This document shows positions 35,685-46,291 of a DNA stretch of 64,000 nucleotides, piece after piece. This DNA comes from Leptospira saintgironsiae. Lineage in GTDB: Bacteria; Spirochaetota; Leptospiria; Leptospirales; Leptospiraceae. Position 1 is the stretch's first letter, and each line of letters begins with the position of its first letter. A program made the position numbers and the translations under genes. The stretch lies in NCBI RefSeq assembly GCF_002811765.1, contig NZ_NPDR01000005.1, positions 62,001 to 126,000 on the forward strand, written 5' to 3'. The notes beneath the pieces were generated by a model. It did not search any database and was not told the DNA's origin. It saw nothing but the letters and a program-made list of their open reading frames with translations.

Positions 35685-36200
35685 ATGGTAGGAACTCCAG
35701 ACTCTTCGAATATCTGCAAGGTTCTCTTTGTATGTTTGGGAAATATCTGCAGATCTCCTGCGGCAGAGGGTGCATTTGTGGATTTATTGGAGAAGAGAGG
35801 GCTTTCTTCTCTCTTCGAAGTGGATTCTTGCGGAACTTCTCGCTATCATATTGGAGAATTGGCGGATCCCCGAACCAGACAAACTGCTCGTAAAAAGGGA
35901 ATAGAGCTCACTCATAAGGCGAGACAATTTAAAAGATCCGATTTTGAATATTACGATTTTATTCTAGCGATGGACAGATCGAATAATAAAGATCTGGGAA
36001 TACTCGCTTCGAATGAAGAAGAAAGAAAAAAAATTCATTTGTTCAGAAAGTTTCAGAAGGGCCAAGGAAAAGAATCCGAGGTTCCTGATCCATATTATGG
36101 AACTTTAAAAGACTTTGAAGAAGTCCACCAGATTGTTTCCGAAGCCTCGGAAGGATTTCTGGAATATGTCTTGAGTAAAAATGGAGTAAATAATGCCTAA
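35685..36200 (+). CDS. Low-molecular-weight protein-tyrosine phosphatase
   Basis: About 171 residues. The P-loop VCLGNICRSP has the catalytic Cys17 and Arg23 (CX5R), and the general acid is in DPYYG near residue 138. It dephosphorylates phosphotyrosine or arginine phosphate. I chose the ATG at 35685 because AAAGG stands 9 bases upstream; a TTG 6 bases earlier is also in frame. The NDH-2 gene starts inside its end, with an 8-base overlap. Confidence 0.93.
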   Translation: MVGTPDSSNICKVLFVCLGNICRSPAAEGAFVDLLEKRGLSSLFEVDSCGTSRYHIGELADPRTRQTARKKGIELTHKARQFKRSDFEYYDFILAMDRSNNKDLGILASNEEERKKIHLFRKFQKGQGKESEVPDPYYGTLKDFEEVHQIVSEASEGFLEYVLSKNGVNNA

Positions 36201-37479
36201 GGGTGAAAAAAAGAAAGTAGTAGTAATCGGAGTAGGTTTCGGGGGATTGCAGGCGATTAAAAAATTATCCAAAGAAGAAGATTTGGAGATCATCGCTATT
36301 GATAAAAAAAATCATCATTTGTTCCAACCTTTATTATACCAAGTAGCCACTGCAGTATTAAGTCCTGCTGACATTGCGATCCCTACCAGATCTCTCATTG
36401 GTGATAAAAAGAATGTGACAGTTTATTTGGGAGAAGTGGAGAAGGTAGACATCCAGGCCAAAAAAGTATATTTCCAAGGCCATTCCGAGGATTATGATTA
36501 TCTAATATTGGCTGCGGGTGCTAAATCTGGCTATTTTGGGAATGACCATTGGAAAAAATATTCTATTGGTTTAAAATCTTTAAAGGATGCACTTTCTATC
36601 AGAACAAAAATTTTAACTTCTTTTGAGCAGGCGGAACTTGCAGGCGATCCTGAAATTGCTAAAAAACATCTAAATTATGTTATCATCGGTGGAGGTCCTA
36701 CAGGTGTGGAGCTTGCAGGTTCCATTGCAGAACTTTCTCATGAGATCGTTAGGAACGAATTCCACACAATCGATCCTGGTTTAGCAAAGATCACCTTGAT
36801 CGAAGCTTCTCCTAGACTTCTTGCAGCTTTTGCTCCTAAACTAAGTGAATTTGCAAAGATCCGTTTAGAGAAGAGGGGAGTGGAAGTTCTAACTGGAACC
36901 AAAGTTCTCGAAATAGACCAGAATGGGGTCAAGATAGAAGGCAGAACAATTGCTTCTTCTACAGTGATCTGGGCTGCGGGAGTTCAAGCAAATTCTATCG
37001 GAGCATCTTTAGGAGCTCCTACAGATAGAATGGGAAGAGTGATGGTAGATGAGTTCTGCAATGTGGAAGGTCATCCAGAAGTTTTTGTAATAGGTGATAT
37101 CGCAAATTATTCCAAAGGTTTAGAAAAACCTTTGCCTGGTGTTTCTCCGGTTGCAATGCAGCAAGGAAGATATGTTGCTTCTCTTATCCGAGGAGATCTG
37201 AGATCTAAAAAAAGAAAACCTTTCCATTATCTGGACAAGGGAAGTATGGCGACTATCGGAAGACAAGATGCAGTTGCTCAAGTTGGGAATTTCAGACTAA
37301 GAGGATTTTTCGGGTGGTTTGTTTGGTTGTTCATCCATATCTTCTATCAAGTAGGATTTAAAAATAAGATCTCCATCTTCATCACTTGGGTTTGGTCTTA
37401 TATTACATTTCGTGCAGAAGCAAGATTGATCCAAGACGAGGTTGAAGCCAGCTCAGTCGGGTCCACTACGCAAAATTAA
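36193..37479 (+). CDS. ndh: Type II NADH:quinone oxidoreductase
   Basis: A 428-residue FAD enzyme that passes electrons from NADH to menaquinone without pumping protons. The first Rossmann motif is VVVIGVGFGGLQA, the second VIIGGGPTGVELAGSIAEL, and FVIGDIA binds FAD late in the chain. VSPVAMQQGRYVA is the family's quinone-site motif. The C-terminal amphipathic and hydrophobic segment (FGWFVWLFIHIFYQVGFKN) anchors it to the inner membrane. It fits with the menaquinone gene mqnD in the same window. Confidence 0.94.
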   Translation: MPKGEKKKVVVIGVGFGGLQAIKKLSKEEDLEIIAIDKKNHHLFQPLLYQVATAVLSPADIAIPTRSLIGDKKNVTVYLGEVEKVDIQAKKVYFQGHSEDYDYLILAAGAKSGYFGNDHWKKYSIGLKSLKDALSIRTKILTSFEQAELAGDPEIAKKHLNYVIIGGGPTGVELAGSIAELSHEIVRNEFHTIDPGLAKITLIEASPRLLAAFAPKLSEFAKIRLEKRGVEVLTGTKVLEIDQNGVKIEGRTIASSTVIWAAGVQANSIGASLGAPTDRMGRVMVDEFCNVEGHPEVFVIGDIANYSKGLEKPLPGVSPVAMQQGRYVASLIRGDLRSKKRKPFHYLDKGSMATIGRQDAVAQVGNFRLRGFFGWFVWLFIHIFYQVGFKNKISIFITWVWSYITFRAEARLIQDEVEASSVGSTTQN

Positions 37480-37529
37480 AGCCGAAAATAATCCTTGAAT
37501 AGGTCGTACATAATAAAAGAATAAGCTCG

Positions 37530-38342
37530 ATGCGGACTGATCTTTGGAAAGGCAAGACAATCGTAATTACCGGAGGCTCTTCCGGGATAGGAGAAGCTTT
37601 ATTAGAAAGTTTATCCCAGATTCCTTGTAAGATCATCAATCTTTCCAGATCAGAGCCTGAGCTTATTCGTAAAATTTCTAAGAAGAAAGAGAAACGTGCT
37701 GCGGAAATTTTCCATATTCAGGCGGACCTTTCTTCTGAAAAAGAGATCAACAAAGCAGTTGCTAAGTTGGCGAAACTTGCAGATGGCATCGATGTTCTTT
37801 TTAATAACGCAGGTATAACTGCTCATTCTAGATTTGATCAAACTCAGATAGAAGCATTTCGACAGGCGTTTGATGTGAACTTTTTCGGTCCTGTTTTCCT
37901 CACGATGAGACTTCTTCCTTTTTTGAAAAAGAACAAGGGAGCAGTCATGGTAACATCTACAGTTAGCGGATTATACGGGGTCCCTGCAAGAAGCGCTTAT
38001 TCTTCTTCCAAATCTGCGTTACACGCTGTTATGGAATCTGCACGTATAGAACTTTCGGAAGAAGGTCTTAGATTTATTATATTCTGCCCTCCTTATACCA
38101 AAACAAAACTAAGAGCAAATGGTATAGATGGGGATGGCCAGAAGCTGGGGGAATCCCATTACTCCGGCAAGAGTAAAACTCCGGAAGAAGTTGCAGAGAA
38201 GATGATCCGTTCTGTTGAGGATCCGAACTCAAGACTTGTTGTAATGGATAAAAGTGGATTTTTCATGAAATGGATGAGAAATATCTCTCCTTCATTTTTG
38301 GAAAAAGTATTATATAAAAAACTTTATAAGGACTTTCATTAA
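37530..38342 (+). CDS. Short-chain dehydrogenase/reductase
   Basis: A 270-residue classical SDR with [20 protein letters not shown], the catalytic Ser in VTSTVSG and YSSSK. Its C-terminus ([19 protein letters not shown]) is amphipathic. It follows NDH-2 by 50 bases and precedes the AHSA1-like gene by 15 bases, so these are likely one transcript. The substrate is not evident. Confidence 0.9.
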   Translation: MRTDLWKGKTIVITGGSSGIGEALLESLSQIPCKIINLSRSEPELIRKISKKKEKRAAEIFHIQADLSSEKEINKAVAKLAKLADGIDVLFNNAGITAHSRFDQTQIEAFRQAFDVNFFGPVFLTMRLLPFLKKNKGAVMVTSTVSGLYGVPARSAYSSSKSALHAVMESARIELSEEGLRFIIFCPPYTKTKLRANGIDGDGQKLGESHYSGKSKTPEEVAEKMIRSVEDPNSRLVVMDKSGFFMKWMRNISPSFLEKVLYKKLYKDFH

Positions 38343-38357
38343 AGGACTTAAGTCTAT

Positions 38358-38780
38358 ATGGAAACTAGAAGCATTATTAAAGAATTTAAATATGATTTTC
38401 CTTTGGAAAAAGTTTGGAGCGCTGTTACTGTCAACGAGGAGCTAATCCATTGGTTGGCAGATAAGGTAACTGGACGTCCTAAACTTGGCGGCACTTTCTC
38501 TTGGACTTGGAATTTAGGTCCAGAAGGAGAACTTACTTCTACAGGTATTTATAAAAAGATCGTTCCTTTCCAGGAGTTGATATTGCAATGGCAAGACCAT
38601 CCAGCAGGTGATATAGAACTCAAGCTTGAGTTTGAAAAAGAAGGAGAGGATTCCACTCTTCTAAAACTCACCAACTCAGGATATCCGACTGGAGAAAAAT
38701 TCGACCATTGGATAGAAGCAGCTTCTGAAGGCTGGGACGAAGAAAGTATGCATTTGCTTCAATACCTCAGAAAGAACTGA
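38358..38780 (+). CDS. AHSA1/SRPBCC domain protein
   Basis: A 140-residue START-like protein: KEFKYDFPLEKVWSAVTVNEELIHWLADKV at the N-terminus, then GGTFSWTWNLGPEGELTSTGIY and the C-terminal helix DHWIEAASEGWDEESMHLLQYL. This is the activator-of-Hsp90-like single-domain family, small ligand-binding proteins of diverse role. It is 15 bases behind the SDR gene. It differs from the SRPBCC protein at 26284. Confidence 0.87.
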   Translation: METRSIIKEFKYDFPLEKVWSAVTVNEELIHWLADKVTGRPKLGGTFSWTWNLGPEGELTSTGIYKKIVPFQELILQWQDHPAGDIELKLEFEKEGEDSTLLKLTNSGYPTGEKFDHWIEAASEGWDEESMHLLQYLRKN

Positions 38781-38929
38781 TATCTCTTTAGTGTCGGATT
38801 ATGTTTTTGTTTTCCGCTTGAACTCTCGGGTCCCTAAAAAAAGATGACATTAGAGCCCCGATCATAGGGTGTTCGCGGTCTTTTCTCATAGAGGCCAGGG
38901 CCGCGAGCTGCTTTTCAAGGCGGTATACA

Positions 38930-39295
38930 GTGAACCTTCCAGAACTAGACTCTTACTTTCAAAGTCTTACGGATATCACAGATACGATTTCGATCTTAAA
39001 CTCTCCGTATGAGTCCGAATTCGATTCAGATATCTCTAAGATGGAAAATTTCTTAAATGAGATCCAATCCAAAGATTGGCTCGCCACAGACAAAGAATAC
39101 TTTAACCTATTCACCAGCCACTTCTCCTTTCATATCAAAATAGTAGAAGAGATTGTCCGCGAAGCGAGAGAGATCTTAGATCCTGAGCGTCGTATGCACG
39201 TAAAACGTTTGGTAGGATATTGCAAATCAAGCGAAGAATGGTTAGCAGATCTTCAAAAACGCCGTAGAGCTACAGAAACTCTCGCGACTGCTTGA
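38930..39295 (+). CDS. Helical hypothetical protein
   Basis: A 121-residue, all-helical, mostly acidic protein that starts at a GTG preceded by AAGGCGG. There is no signal peptide, membrane segment or known motif. Conserved aromatic and charged residues in YFNLFTSHFSFHIKIVEEIVREARE suggest a helical bundle. It is followed, after a strong hairpin, by the DUF1574 gene. I cannot assign a function. Confidence 0.7.
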   Translation: MNLPELDSYFQSLTDITDTISILNSPYESEFDSDISKMENFLNEIQSKDWLATDKEYFNLFTSHFSFHIKIVEEIVREAREILDPERRMHVKRLVGYCKSSEEWLADLQKRRRATETLATA

Positions 39296-39310
39296 TATAA
39301 TCTATTGACA

Positions 39311-39328
39311 TCCCCGGTCAGCCGGGGA
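39311..39328 (+). promoter_or_regulatory. GC-rich hairpin between two genes, over the next ribosome site
   Basis: TCCCCGG-tcag-CCGGGGA is a perfect 7-bp stem with a 4-base loop. It lies 15 bases after the stop of the helical protein and its right arm holds GGGGAG, the best Shine-Dalgarno match before the GTG at 39340. No T run follows. It may mask the ribosome site or stabilise the upstream message. Confidence 0.5.
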
Positions 39329-39339
39329 GTCTTGAGTTC

Positions 39340-40428
39340 GTGTCCGAGAACGAACTGCCACAGAAAGAAAAAATTAATTTTTTCACCCATCCCTTTCTCT
39401 TCTATCCTGTACTTCTTTTTATATTCATATTCGCTCTAGATAAAATTTTCTTTTTGGATAAGGTCAGAGACTACGTAAAAGTAGAATTAACTTATATATA
39501 TTACGATGTTAAACAAGATCTCCTAAAAGAAATGATCTCCAAGTTCGGCAAGAACGCTGAGAAGAAGTCCGACAAAAAATTGGTACTTCTTATGGGATCT
39601 TCCAGGATGTTATACTTCAAAAACGAAGAGATCTTGGACTTCTATCCTGATTGGGAGGTATATAATCTTTCTTCTGCAGTAACTACTCCTGCGTATTATC
39701 TCTATTTTTTAGAAAGATTATTTGAAGCAGGTGTAAAACCTGACTATCTGGTTTTAGAAGCGGACCCTTTCCAATTCAACGCAAACAGCACTACATTCAA
39801 AAAATCGAATTTAGCAAATAGTTTCGATCTTAGATTCGTTCTTTCTAATGCCTGGGACCTGGGTAAGGAAAATGTGAACTATTATTTGGGAAATTATTTT
39901 TTTGGAGTAAGTAAGAATAAACCTTATATCACTAATGTTTATGCTCACCTCACCAATAAAAAATTCGAACAAGCCGACCTGATCAAAAGACTCACCATAG
40001 AATCTCTGCAAAGAGACAAGGGGAATGCGATCTCTCCTGCCGGTGGTTTTATGGAGAAGGACTACGGCAAATTGGAAGCAAGTTCTATCCGCACAATAGG
40101 TTGGATCTATCCGAAATATTCTCCTTCCGAAATGCAGTTCTCCTTTTACGAAAAGATCCTGGATAGAGTGAAGTCAGAGGGAATTCCTACCCTTGTTGTC
40201 CGTCCCGAAGTTTCTCTTCCTCTGGAAAATCTTCTAAAAGAATTGAATATCCCTGCTCCTTGGTGGGAAAGAATTCGCCCAATTAACCAAAAGTTCGGCA
40301 TACCCATCATAGATATGGCAGAAGCAACCGACTACGAGTGTAATACTTTTGCGGACAGTGGTCATATGGCCGTGGACTGTTACCGGCCATTCTTGCGCTT
40401 TTTAAGAATGAGATATTCCGGAGAGTAA
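39340..40428 (+). CDS. DUF1574-type membrane-anchored SGNH-like protein
   Basis: A 362-residue protein with one N-terminal membrane segment at about 18-40 ([21 protein letters not shown]), with the rest exposed outside. [13 protein letters not shown] carries the Ser of an SGNH/GDSL-like block, and [13 protein letters not shown] near the end has the Asp and His. This is the pattern of Leptospira DUF1574 proteins and of AlgX-like partners of MBOAT acyltransferases. It may act on an envelope polysaccharide. The start is a GTG. Confidence 0.82.
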   Translation: MSENELPQKEKINFFTHPFLFYPVLLFIFIFALDKIFFLDKVRDYVKVELTYIYYDVKQDLLKEMISKFGKNAEKKSDKKLVLLMGSSRMLYFKNEEILDFYPDWEVYNLSSAVTTPAYYLYFLERLFEAGVKPDYLVLEADPFQFNANSTTFKKSNLANSFDLRFVLSNAWDLGKENVNYYLGNYFFGVSKNKPYITNVYAHLTNKKFEQADLIKRLTIESLQRDKGNAISPAGGFMEKDYGKLEASSIRTIGWIYPKYSPSEMQFSFYEKILDRVKSEGIPTLVVRPEVSLPLENLLKELNIPAPWWERIRPINQKFGIPIIDMAEATDYECNTFADSGHMAVDCYRPFLRFLRMRYSGE

Positions 40429-40527
40429 TCCGCTTCTTTCTATATATTTCGCCGGGGAAAGGAGGTTGACGAGAGGAATTGTCTGCCTTAATTTTGCTTC
40501 GTTAGATTTTCCCCAAAAGGCGAACCC

Positions 40528-41814
40528 ATGAAAAAAATTATATCCACAGCGGTTTCAATTTCTCTTTTGATCGGTTGTTCTTCTACGAGTGTCGTTGAGA
40601 ACAAGGGCAAGGATGCCGAGTTCCAAATTTTAGAGCCGAATATCAGAGTAGAAAAATTCAAAGAAACATTCAATTTAAAAGCGGAAGGTCCGGTTAACCT
40701 GGACTGTTCCGGCAAACCTTGCACTCCTGACCAAGTCAGCGCATTAACTCCTGATCAGATCAAAAAACTAAAACGTAATGGTTCTTGGAAAGAATATGTA
40801 GAGAAGGAAGATCTTCAAAAAAATAAATTCTCCGTTCTAACCCGTGTAGGTGATTACAAAGACGATAAAAGAGACGGTATCTGGAAAACATTATACGAAA
40901 CAGGAGAAACTTTAAGAGAGACTCCTTACGTTGCCGGCGTAAAAGAAGGTGAGGAGAAAAAACTCGCAAAAGATGGAACCCAACTTGAAAGCACAATTTA
41001 CAAAGCTGACAAGAAGAATGGACCATACTGGTCTAAAACAGACAAAGGTATCTTAAGCGACGAAGGTACTTACGCAGACGATAAAAAAGTAGGCACCTGG
41101 AAAGATTATTATAACGAAGACGGAGCTAAAAAATCCGTAATCGATTTTAAAGACGGTAAAAAAAGCGGCAAAGAAACGAATTACCATAAAGACGGGAACA
41201 CTGTCTCTTCTGAAGGAAACAATTCAGATGATCTAAAAACGGGTTATTGGAAAAACTATTACGAGAATGGTTCCCCTCAATCAGAAGGTAATTATGCTCC
41301 GAAAGGAACCGGTCCTGATAGAAAGTCTCTTAGAATAGGCGCTTGGAAAGAATATTACAAAAACGGAAAGGTTTTTGCAGAAGGACAGAGAGATCATACT
41401 CGTAAGGGAGATTGGACCTTCTATTGGAGTACTGGAAATCCAGCGTATAAAGGAACCATGATGAACGAAATGATGATGAGTTCCGCAGAAGTATACGATA
41501 AGGACGGAACAATCCAAGGAAAGGGAAAACTTCTTTTCGACCTCTTATTGATGGATGAAAAAACGGATGAGCTAAAGGCAAAATATAAGCCTGATTTCCC
41601 GTTTGCATATTATAAAAACGGCAAGAAGTCCTTTGAAATCGCTGCAAACGGTACTGCGGTCGAGTATGACGAGTCTGGAGCAAAGATTGGGCAAGGGCCG
41701 ATTATGCCTGGGACAAACCAAAAAAACGATTGTTGGACGACACCTCAGGGTAAAAAATATTACGTGAACGGTAGAGAAAATCCTAAAATGGGAGAACTAC
41801 AAGGCTGTAAGTAA
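40528..41814 (+). CDS. Lipoprotein with MORN_2 (YwqK-like) repeats
   Basis: A 428-residue protein with a lipoprotein signal: ISLLIGCSS, lipobox Cys17. The mature chain contains about nine repeats of 22-26 residues with the pattern G-x-W-K-x-Y-Y-x-x-G, for example [31 protein letters not shown] and [10 protein letters not shown]. Such repeats fold as beta hairpins and are common in YwqK-type and spirochaete surface proteins. It is probably anchored in the inner or outer membrane. No enzyme motif is visible. A hairpin terminator follows. Confidence 0.88.
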   Translation: MKKIISTAVSISLLIGCSSTSVVENKGKDAEFQILEPNIRVEKFKETFNLKAEGPVNLDCSGKPCTPDQVSALTPDQIKKLKRNGSWKEYVEKEDLQKNKFSVLTRVGDYKDDKRDGIWKTLYETGETLRETPYVAGVKEGEEKKLAKDGTQLESTIYKADKKNGPYWSKTDKGILSDEGTYADDKKVGTWKDYYNEDGAKKSVIDFKDGKKSGKETNYHKDGNTVSSEGNNSDDLKTGYWKNYYENGSPQSEGNYAPKGTGPDRKSLRIGAWKEYYKNGKVFAEGQRDHTRKGDWTFYWSTGNPAYKGTMMNEMMMSSAEVYDKDGTIQGKGKLLFDLLLMDEKTDELKAKYKPDFPFAYYKNGKKSFEIAANGTAVEYDESGAKIGQGPIMPGTNQKNDCWTTPQGKKYYVNGRENPKMGELQGCK

Positions 41815-41851
41815 TCTTGCACCTTAAGTAACTCAGTTTCTTAAGTATAAA

Positions 41852-41877
41852 AAGCTCGGAGATTTTTCTCCGGGCTT
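41852..41877 (+). terminator. Hairpin terminator after the MORN lipoprotein
   Basis: AAGCTCGGAG and CTCCGGGCTT form a 10-bp stem with one G-T pair around a 6-base loop, 37 bases after the stop codon, followed by a short T/A run. It separates the lipoprotein gene from the next unit. Confidence 0.65.
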
Positions 41878-41942
41878 ATAATATTTAGAAAGGCTTTTCT
41901 CAGTCTGTAAAATTCTTCTCTGAACTGTGTAGGAATTCCAAC

Positions 41943-42590
41943 ATGGACTCAGAGTCGAAAAAGGGAATCCTCGCCTTGGAAAAAATTATCACAAATAACG
42001 ATCTCAAAAAAATCAGCCTAGGAATATTGGTCGCTGCTCCTTTATTCTTCCTGCTTGGATATTTCGTCCGAGGCTGCAGTTCAGTAAATCGTCAGGCAAA
42101 AGTAACTTATAGCGGATCCTTTACTGAAGGAACACTGGTTTCCTTAAATTCTAAAAATGTAATATTGCAGGATCCTGACTTTTCTATTCCTCTGGAAACA
42201 GTGGAAAAGATAGAATTTCTGGAAGATGCTCAGAGTTTGAATCCTAACCAGGTACCTTTGAGTGATTCCGAAAAATCATTTGTAGGTACTTATAAAATAC
42301 AAATTGGAACTCACAAAGGTGTATTGAGTATATTCCCTCGAAAGACCGGAGGGATCGGAGCCACTTTACGTTTTACAAATTGGGGAAAAGGATCAAACGA
42401 ATTCCTCACAGGAATTCGAGTCACAGGTAAATCTATCCGTTTTGTAAGGTCTTGCGCGGGAGCAAGATGTTCCGAGATAGGAAGTAATGTTCCTTTCACC
42501 CAAACTTACACCGGAGATTTGGACGGTAAAAAAATTCAAGGTGCATACCAAGGTACGAATAGTTCCGGCCGTTGGCTTGCGGAACGTTAA
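41943..42590 (+). CDS. Membrane-anchored hypothetical protein
   Basis: A 215-residue protein with a cytosolic N-terminus, a single membrane segment at about 25-43 ([19 protein letters not shown]), then a mostly beta exported region: [20 protein letters not shown] at 59-78 and repeated Gly turns toward the C-terminus. I do not recognise the family. It lies 11 bases before moxR in the same direction, so it may be the first gene of the bat operon. Confidence 0.72.
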   Translation: MDSESKKGILALEKIITNNDLKKISLGILVAAPLFFLLGYFVRGCSSVNRQAKVTYSGSFTEGTLVSLNSKNVILQDPDFSIPLETVEKIEFLEDAQSLNPNQVPLSDSEKSFVGTYKIQIGTHKGVLSIFPRKTGGIGATLRFTNWGKGSNEFLTGIRVTGKSIRFVRSCAGARCSEIGSNVPFTQTYTGDLDGKKIQGAYQGTNSSGRWLAER

Positions 42591-42601
42591 TAGGAAATAT
42601 T

Positions 42602-43612
42602 ATGGAATCCATCGCCAAAGATCGTGAGAATATTCCTTTAACTGAATCTGATATTCATTTTGCAAAGGATACATTAGATAGGATCCGCCAAGAGCTGGCT
42701 GGAGAGATTACTGGCCAAGAAGCAGTAGTTAAAAATCTACTCATCTCTTTGGCCTGCCAAGGGCATGTTCTGTTAGAAGGGATGCCTGGACTTGCTAAAA
42801 CACTTTTGGCAAAATCTTTATCGTCTGCATTGGATCTAGATTTCAAAAGAGTTCAGTTTACACCGGACCTTCTTCCTGCCGACTTGATCGGAACAGTTGT
42901 ATTCAATCCTAAAAACGGAGAATTCAATACTCGCAAAGGTCCAATCTTCACTGGAGTTTTACTTGCAGATGAGATTAATAGAGCACCTGCAAAAGTGCAA
43001 TCTGCTCTTTTGGAATGTATGGAAGAAAGAACTGTCACCATTGGAGAGAACACTTTTCCTTTAGAGAGACCTTTTTTGGTATTAGCTACGGAAAATCCAA
43101 TCGATCAAGATGGAACTTATCCATTACCAGAAGCACAGATGGACCGTTTTTTTATGAAGGTTCTTGTTGATTATCCAGATATGGAAGAAGAACTCGCGAT
43201 TTTGGAGCAACATGGTAACCTCGCTACCGGTCCAAAACGTATTAAAAAAACTGCAACTGCTAAGGATGTTCTAAGGATCTCTTCACTTGTGGATAGGGTT
43301 CATGTAGAACCTAAATTAAAAAGTTATATAGTTCGTTTGGTAAGAAATACTCGTCCAGAAGAAAAGACTGTGCCAGATCTTCTTCCTTATGTGAAACATG
43401 GTGCTTCTCCAAGAGCAAGTCTGAGTTTGCTAAAAGCATCCAAGGCAAAAGCATTATGGGAAGGAAGAGACTATGTTGCTCCGGAAGATGTGAAGGCTGT
43501 TCTTCCTGAAATTCTTCGTCATAGAATTTTACTTACTTTCGAAGCAATCTCTGAAGATGTAGGGATAGAGTCTGTGGTTCGGATTGTTTCGGATGCAACC
43601 CAGGTGCTTTGA
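42602..43612 (+). CDS. moxR: MoxR-family AAA+ ATPase
   Basis: A 336-residue AAA+ ATPase: Walker A GMPGLAKT, Walker [24 protein letters not shown], sensor [22 protein letters not shown]. MoxR proteins act as chaperones with von Willebrand A domain partners, here the Bat proteins encoded downstream. The ATG at 42602 has AGGAAAT before it. An in-frame TTG at 42572 would overlap the preceding gene. It begins the moxR-DUF58-bat operon. Confidence 0.95.
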   Translation: MESIAKDRENIPLTESDIHFAKDTLDRIRQELAGEITGQEAVVKNLLISLACQGHVLLEGMPGLAKTLLAKSLSSALDLDFKRVQFTPDLLPADLIGTVVFNPKNGEFNTRKGPIFTGVLLADEINRAPAKVQSALLECMEERTVTIGENTFPLERPFLVLATENPIDQDGTYPLPEAQMDRFFMKVLVDYPDMEEELAILEQHGNLATGPKRIKKTATAKDVLRISSLVDRVHVEPKLKSYIVRLVRNTRPEEKTVPDLLPYVKHGASPRASLSLLKASKAKALWEGRDYVAPEDVKAVLPEILRHRILLTFEAISEDVGIESVVRIVSDATQVL

Positions 43613-43626
43613 TCTAATTAACTAAA

Positions 43627-44451
43627 ATGTTCCGCAAAGAATACCAAAGCCTGATCCAACTTTTGGATTTTAAGGAGAGAGGATTTTCTCTTCGGAATAG
43701 ACAAGGCACGGCCACAAGTTCCAGAAAGGGTAGGGGAGTGGACTTTAAAGATGTCCGTCCTTATGCAGTCGGTGATGATACAAGGCTGATAGATTGGAAT
43801 GTTACCTCTAGATTCGGAGAATTACATGTAAGAGAATTTTACGAAGAGAAAGAAAGACTTGGAGTTTTTTTCTTAGATGTTTCAGAGTCCATGGATTGGA
43901 GTAGTTCAGAATGGACCAAGGCAGAAAATGCTTTCCAGGTTTTGGCTCTATTAGTTTTACTTTATGTAAGAAAAGGGAATCTTGCTAAAATCCTACTCTA
44001 TTCAGATCGATTAGAATGGGAAACAGGTTATATTAGAAATACGGAAGAAGCACTTTCTTCATTGGAGAAGGTCCGATCTTATCCACATAGAAAATTAAAA
44101 ACAGATCCAAAACTTCCATTCATACTTTTAAAAAATAGGATTAGAAGATACACTGATTCTTATATACTTTCTGATTTTCATGGACTTCCTTCTTTGAAAA
44201 AACTTACAGGCCTTAGAAGATTTCATACCTTACATGCAATCCGATTTAAGGACCGTTTGGAAGAGAATGCTCCTAGAGGTTTTTTCCAATTTTTTTTATT
44301 AAAAGATCCGGAAACCGGCGCTGTCCCTTCTCCTGTAGGAGGAAATATTCAAAAGAATTTGGAGTTTTTATTCAAAGCCAGATGTTTGGAATTAGAAGGA
44401 AAAGATACTGATCCAAACAAACTTCTGGAATATTGGAGAAGTATGTCATGA
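43627..44451 (+). CDS. DUF58 domain protein of the bat operon
   Basis: A 274-residue soluble protein with the DUF58 signature DVRPYAVGDDTRLIDWNVTSRFG near residues 40-62, then VFFLDVSESMDW, a DxSxS-like metal site of a degenerate VWA fold. It always accompanies MoxR. It lies 14 bases after moxR and overlaps the next gene by ATGA. Its probable role is as a MoxR substrate or scaffold. Confidence 0.93.
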   Translation: MFRKEYQSLIQLLDFKERGFSLRNRQGTATSSRKGRGVDFKDVRPYAVGDDTRLIDWNVTSRFGELHVREFYEEKERLGVFFLDVSESMDWSSSEWTKAENAFQVLALLVLLYVRKGNLAKILLYSDRLEWETGYIRNTEEALSSLEKVRSYPHRKLKTDPKLPFILLKNRIRRYTDSYILSDFHGLPSLKKLTGLRRFHTLHAIRFKDRLEENAPRGFFQFFLLKDPETGAVPSPVGGNIQKNLEFLFKARCLELEGKDTDPNKLLEYWRSMS

Positions 44452-45350
44452 AGGCGGGAGTTTTCCGTCTGAGATCCTTGGATCGTATTCAATTTTTCTA
44501 CTATATATTCTATATATCCCTGATATTCTTCGCGGCTCCTGCTTTTGCTTGGAAAGAAGATTTTGAACCTAAGGAAGTAGGGATTGGAGAGCAGGTTGAA
44601 TACTTGTTGGAATTCCAACAAGGAGAAGTCCAGAATCCTGAGATCCCGTCCAAAGGAATGTACCCTGATCCGGATTCTCCAGATCTTCCCTTATTCGAAG
44701 TAATCTCTGCTGAGATTTCAGATACAAAGATCAAATTGAGTGTCTCTTATTATGCTTCTGGAAAATTTTCTCTTCCTATTATTTGGAAGGATAAAGACGG
44801 AAAAGAATTCCATTCCGAAGCAGTCATGACTGTTCGTTCTTCTTTAGGGGAGAAGGATAAAACTCCTGAGGAGATCCTACCACCTCTTGAGTTTTCAGGA
44901 AAATATGGCTGGAAACTCGCGGCAATCCTTGCAGGTCTGGCCGCATTAGGTTTAGGGGTCTTCTATGCTTGGTATTTAAATCAAACTGCATCTAAAAGAA
45001 CTATGGATGCACTAGTTGAAGCAGATCCATGGGTTCAGAAAATTTTAATATACGAAAGTAAATTAGATGAGATCATCAATGCTCCTCCAGTATTTGCTAG
45101 GACCTTTTATAGAGTTTTATCAGGGTATATCCGTGAAAATATGTCTAAAAGGATGAATGCCCCATTCGCGCATCTTACTGAGGCAGAATTATTCCAACGT
45201 ATATATGATTCTTTCGGATTAGAGGAAGAGGAAGCTAAAAATTGGGAAAATACTTTCCGTAAGGCACAATATTCAGGAGAAGAAGTGGAAATCTCTTCTT
45301 CAGAAGCGCTGAAGGCATGGGATTATTGGAAGGAGGCACTTTCCAAATGA
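44448..45350 (+). CDS. Bat-operon membrane protein (DUF4381-like)
   Basis: About 300 residues. An N-terminal hydrophobic segment ([19 protein letters not shown]) is a signal peptide or anchor. The ectodomain to about 155 is beta-rich. A second membrane segment ([20 protein letters not shown]) follows, then a cytosolic helical tail with [17 protein letters not shown] and [11 protein letters not shown]. The position between DUF58 and batA matches small partner proteins of MoxR/Bat systems. It overlaps both neighbours by a few bases, with ATGA at each junction. Confidence 0.8.
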   Translation: MKAGVFRLRSLDRIQFFYYIFYISLIFFAAPAFAWKEDFEPKEVGIGEQVEYLLEFQQGEVQNPEIPSKGMYPDPDSPDLPLFEVISAEISDTKIKLSVSYYASGKFSLPIIWKDKDGKEFHSEAVMTVRSSLGEKDKTPEEILPPLEFSGKYGWKLAAILAGLAALGLGVFYAWYLNQTASKRTMDALVEADPWVQKILIYESKLDEIINAPPVFARTFYRVLSGYIRENMSKRMNAPFAHLTEAELFQRIYDSFGLEEEEAKNWENTFRKAQYSGEEVEISSSEALKAWDYWKEALSK

Positions 45351-46291
45351 CGGAATGGGAGTCTCCATATTATCTTTTTCTGATATTTCCGATCTGGATC
45401 TGGACCTTTTATTCTTATTGGAAGAACGAGCCTGCATTAGGAATAGAACTTAGGATCCCCGGCAAGGTCCAATCAGAAACATTCTCAATAAAACGGTTTT
45501 TATCTTCTGTGGCTCCACTAGTTCGCCCAATCGTTTTAACTTTGTTTGTAATTGCAGTGGCAGGTCCTGGAAAAAGATATAGGTTTCTTCCGGATGAGAC
45601 CAAGGGAGTGGATATCATTTTGGCATTGGATGTATCCGGTTCCATGTCCAAAAGTAGGGACTTCTTACCTGAAACTCGCTTAGGAGTTTCCAAAAAATTA
45701 CTCAAAGAGTTTATTAGAAAAAGAGAAAATGATCGTTTAGGCCTAGTCGTATTTGCGGGAGGAGCTTATCTGCAGTCTCCTTTGACAAGCGATAGAGAAG
45801 TATTAGAAGAAATATTAAGCCAAGCAGAAGAAGAAACAGTTCCAGAACAAGGAACTGCTATCGGTGATGCACTTATACTTTCATGTTATAGATTACGCAG
45901 GTCTCCTGCAAAATCAAAAGTGATAGTGCTCATAACTGATGGTGCTTCTAATACTGGGCGTATAGATCCAGTGACAGCAACAGAGATCGCGAAGGGAGTG
46001 GGAGTTAAAATTTATTCTATAGGCATTGGAAAAGAAGACCAATCTTATGAAGTAAATTTTGAAATTTTGGATATACTTTCCAAGAGGACGGGAGGAGTAT
46101 TTTATAGGGCAGAAGATATCAGCGAACTCCGAGAGGTTTTAGCTTCTATAGACTCTTTAGAAAAAGATCTTTTGATCTTACCTCCAGAAGAAGTTAGAGA
46201 ATCGGAGTCCTTAATTTTTCTAACCTATGCACTTGCGTTATTGGGCTTGGACCTGCTTGTTCGGTCTTGGGTGTTTCGGTATTACGTATGA
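45347..46291 (+). CDS. batA: BatA, membrane protein with VWA domain
   Basis: About 314 residues. Two N-terminal membrane segments ([18 protein letters not shown] and [18 protein letters not shown]) are followed by a VWA domain with an intact metal site DVSGSMS (DxSxS), TSD and a later [11 protein letters not shown]-terminal membrane segment ([19 protein letters not shown]) ends the protein. This is the standard Aer/BatA layout. The start ATGA overlaps the previous stop, and AGGAGG is upstream. In Leptospira biflexa bat genes have been linked to stress questions without a clear phenotype, as I recall. Confidence 0.92.
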   Translation: MTEWESPYYLFLIFPIWIWTFYSYWKNEPALGIELRIPGKVQSETFSIKRFLSSVAPLVRPIVLTLFVIAVAGPGKRYRFLPDETKGVDIILALDVSGSMSKSRDFLPETRLGVSKKLLKEFIRKRENDRLGLVVFAGGAYLQSPLTSDREVLEEILSQAEEETVPEQGTAIGDALILSCYRLRRSPAKSKVIVLITDGASNTGRIDPVTATEIAKGVGVKIYSIGIGKEDQSYEVNFEILDILSKRTGGVFYRAEDISELREVLASIDSLEKDLLILPPEEVRESESLIFLTYALALLGLDLLVRSWVFRYYV

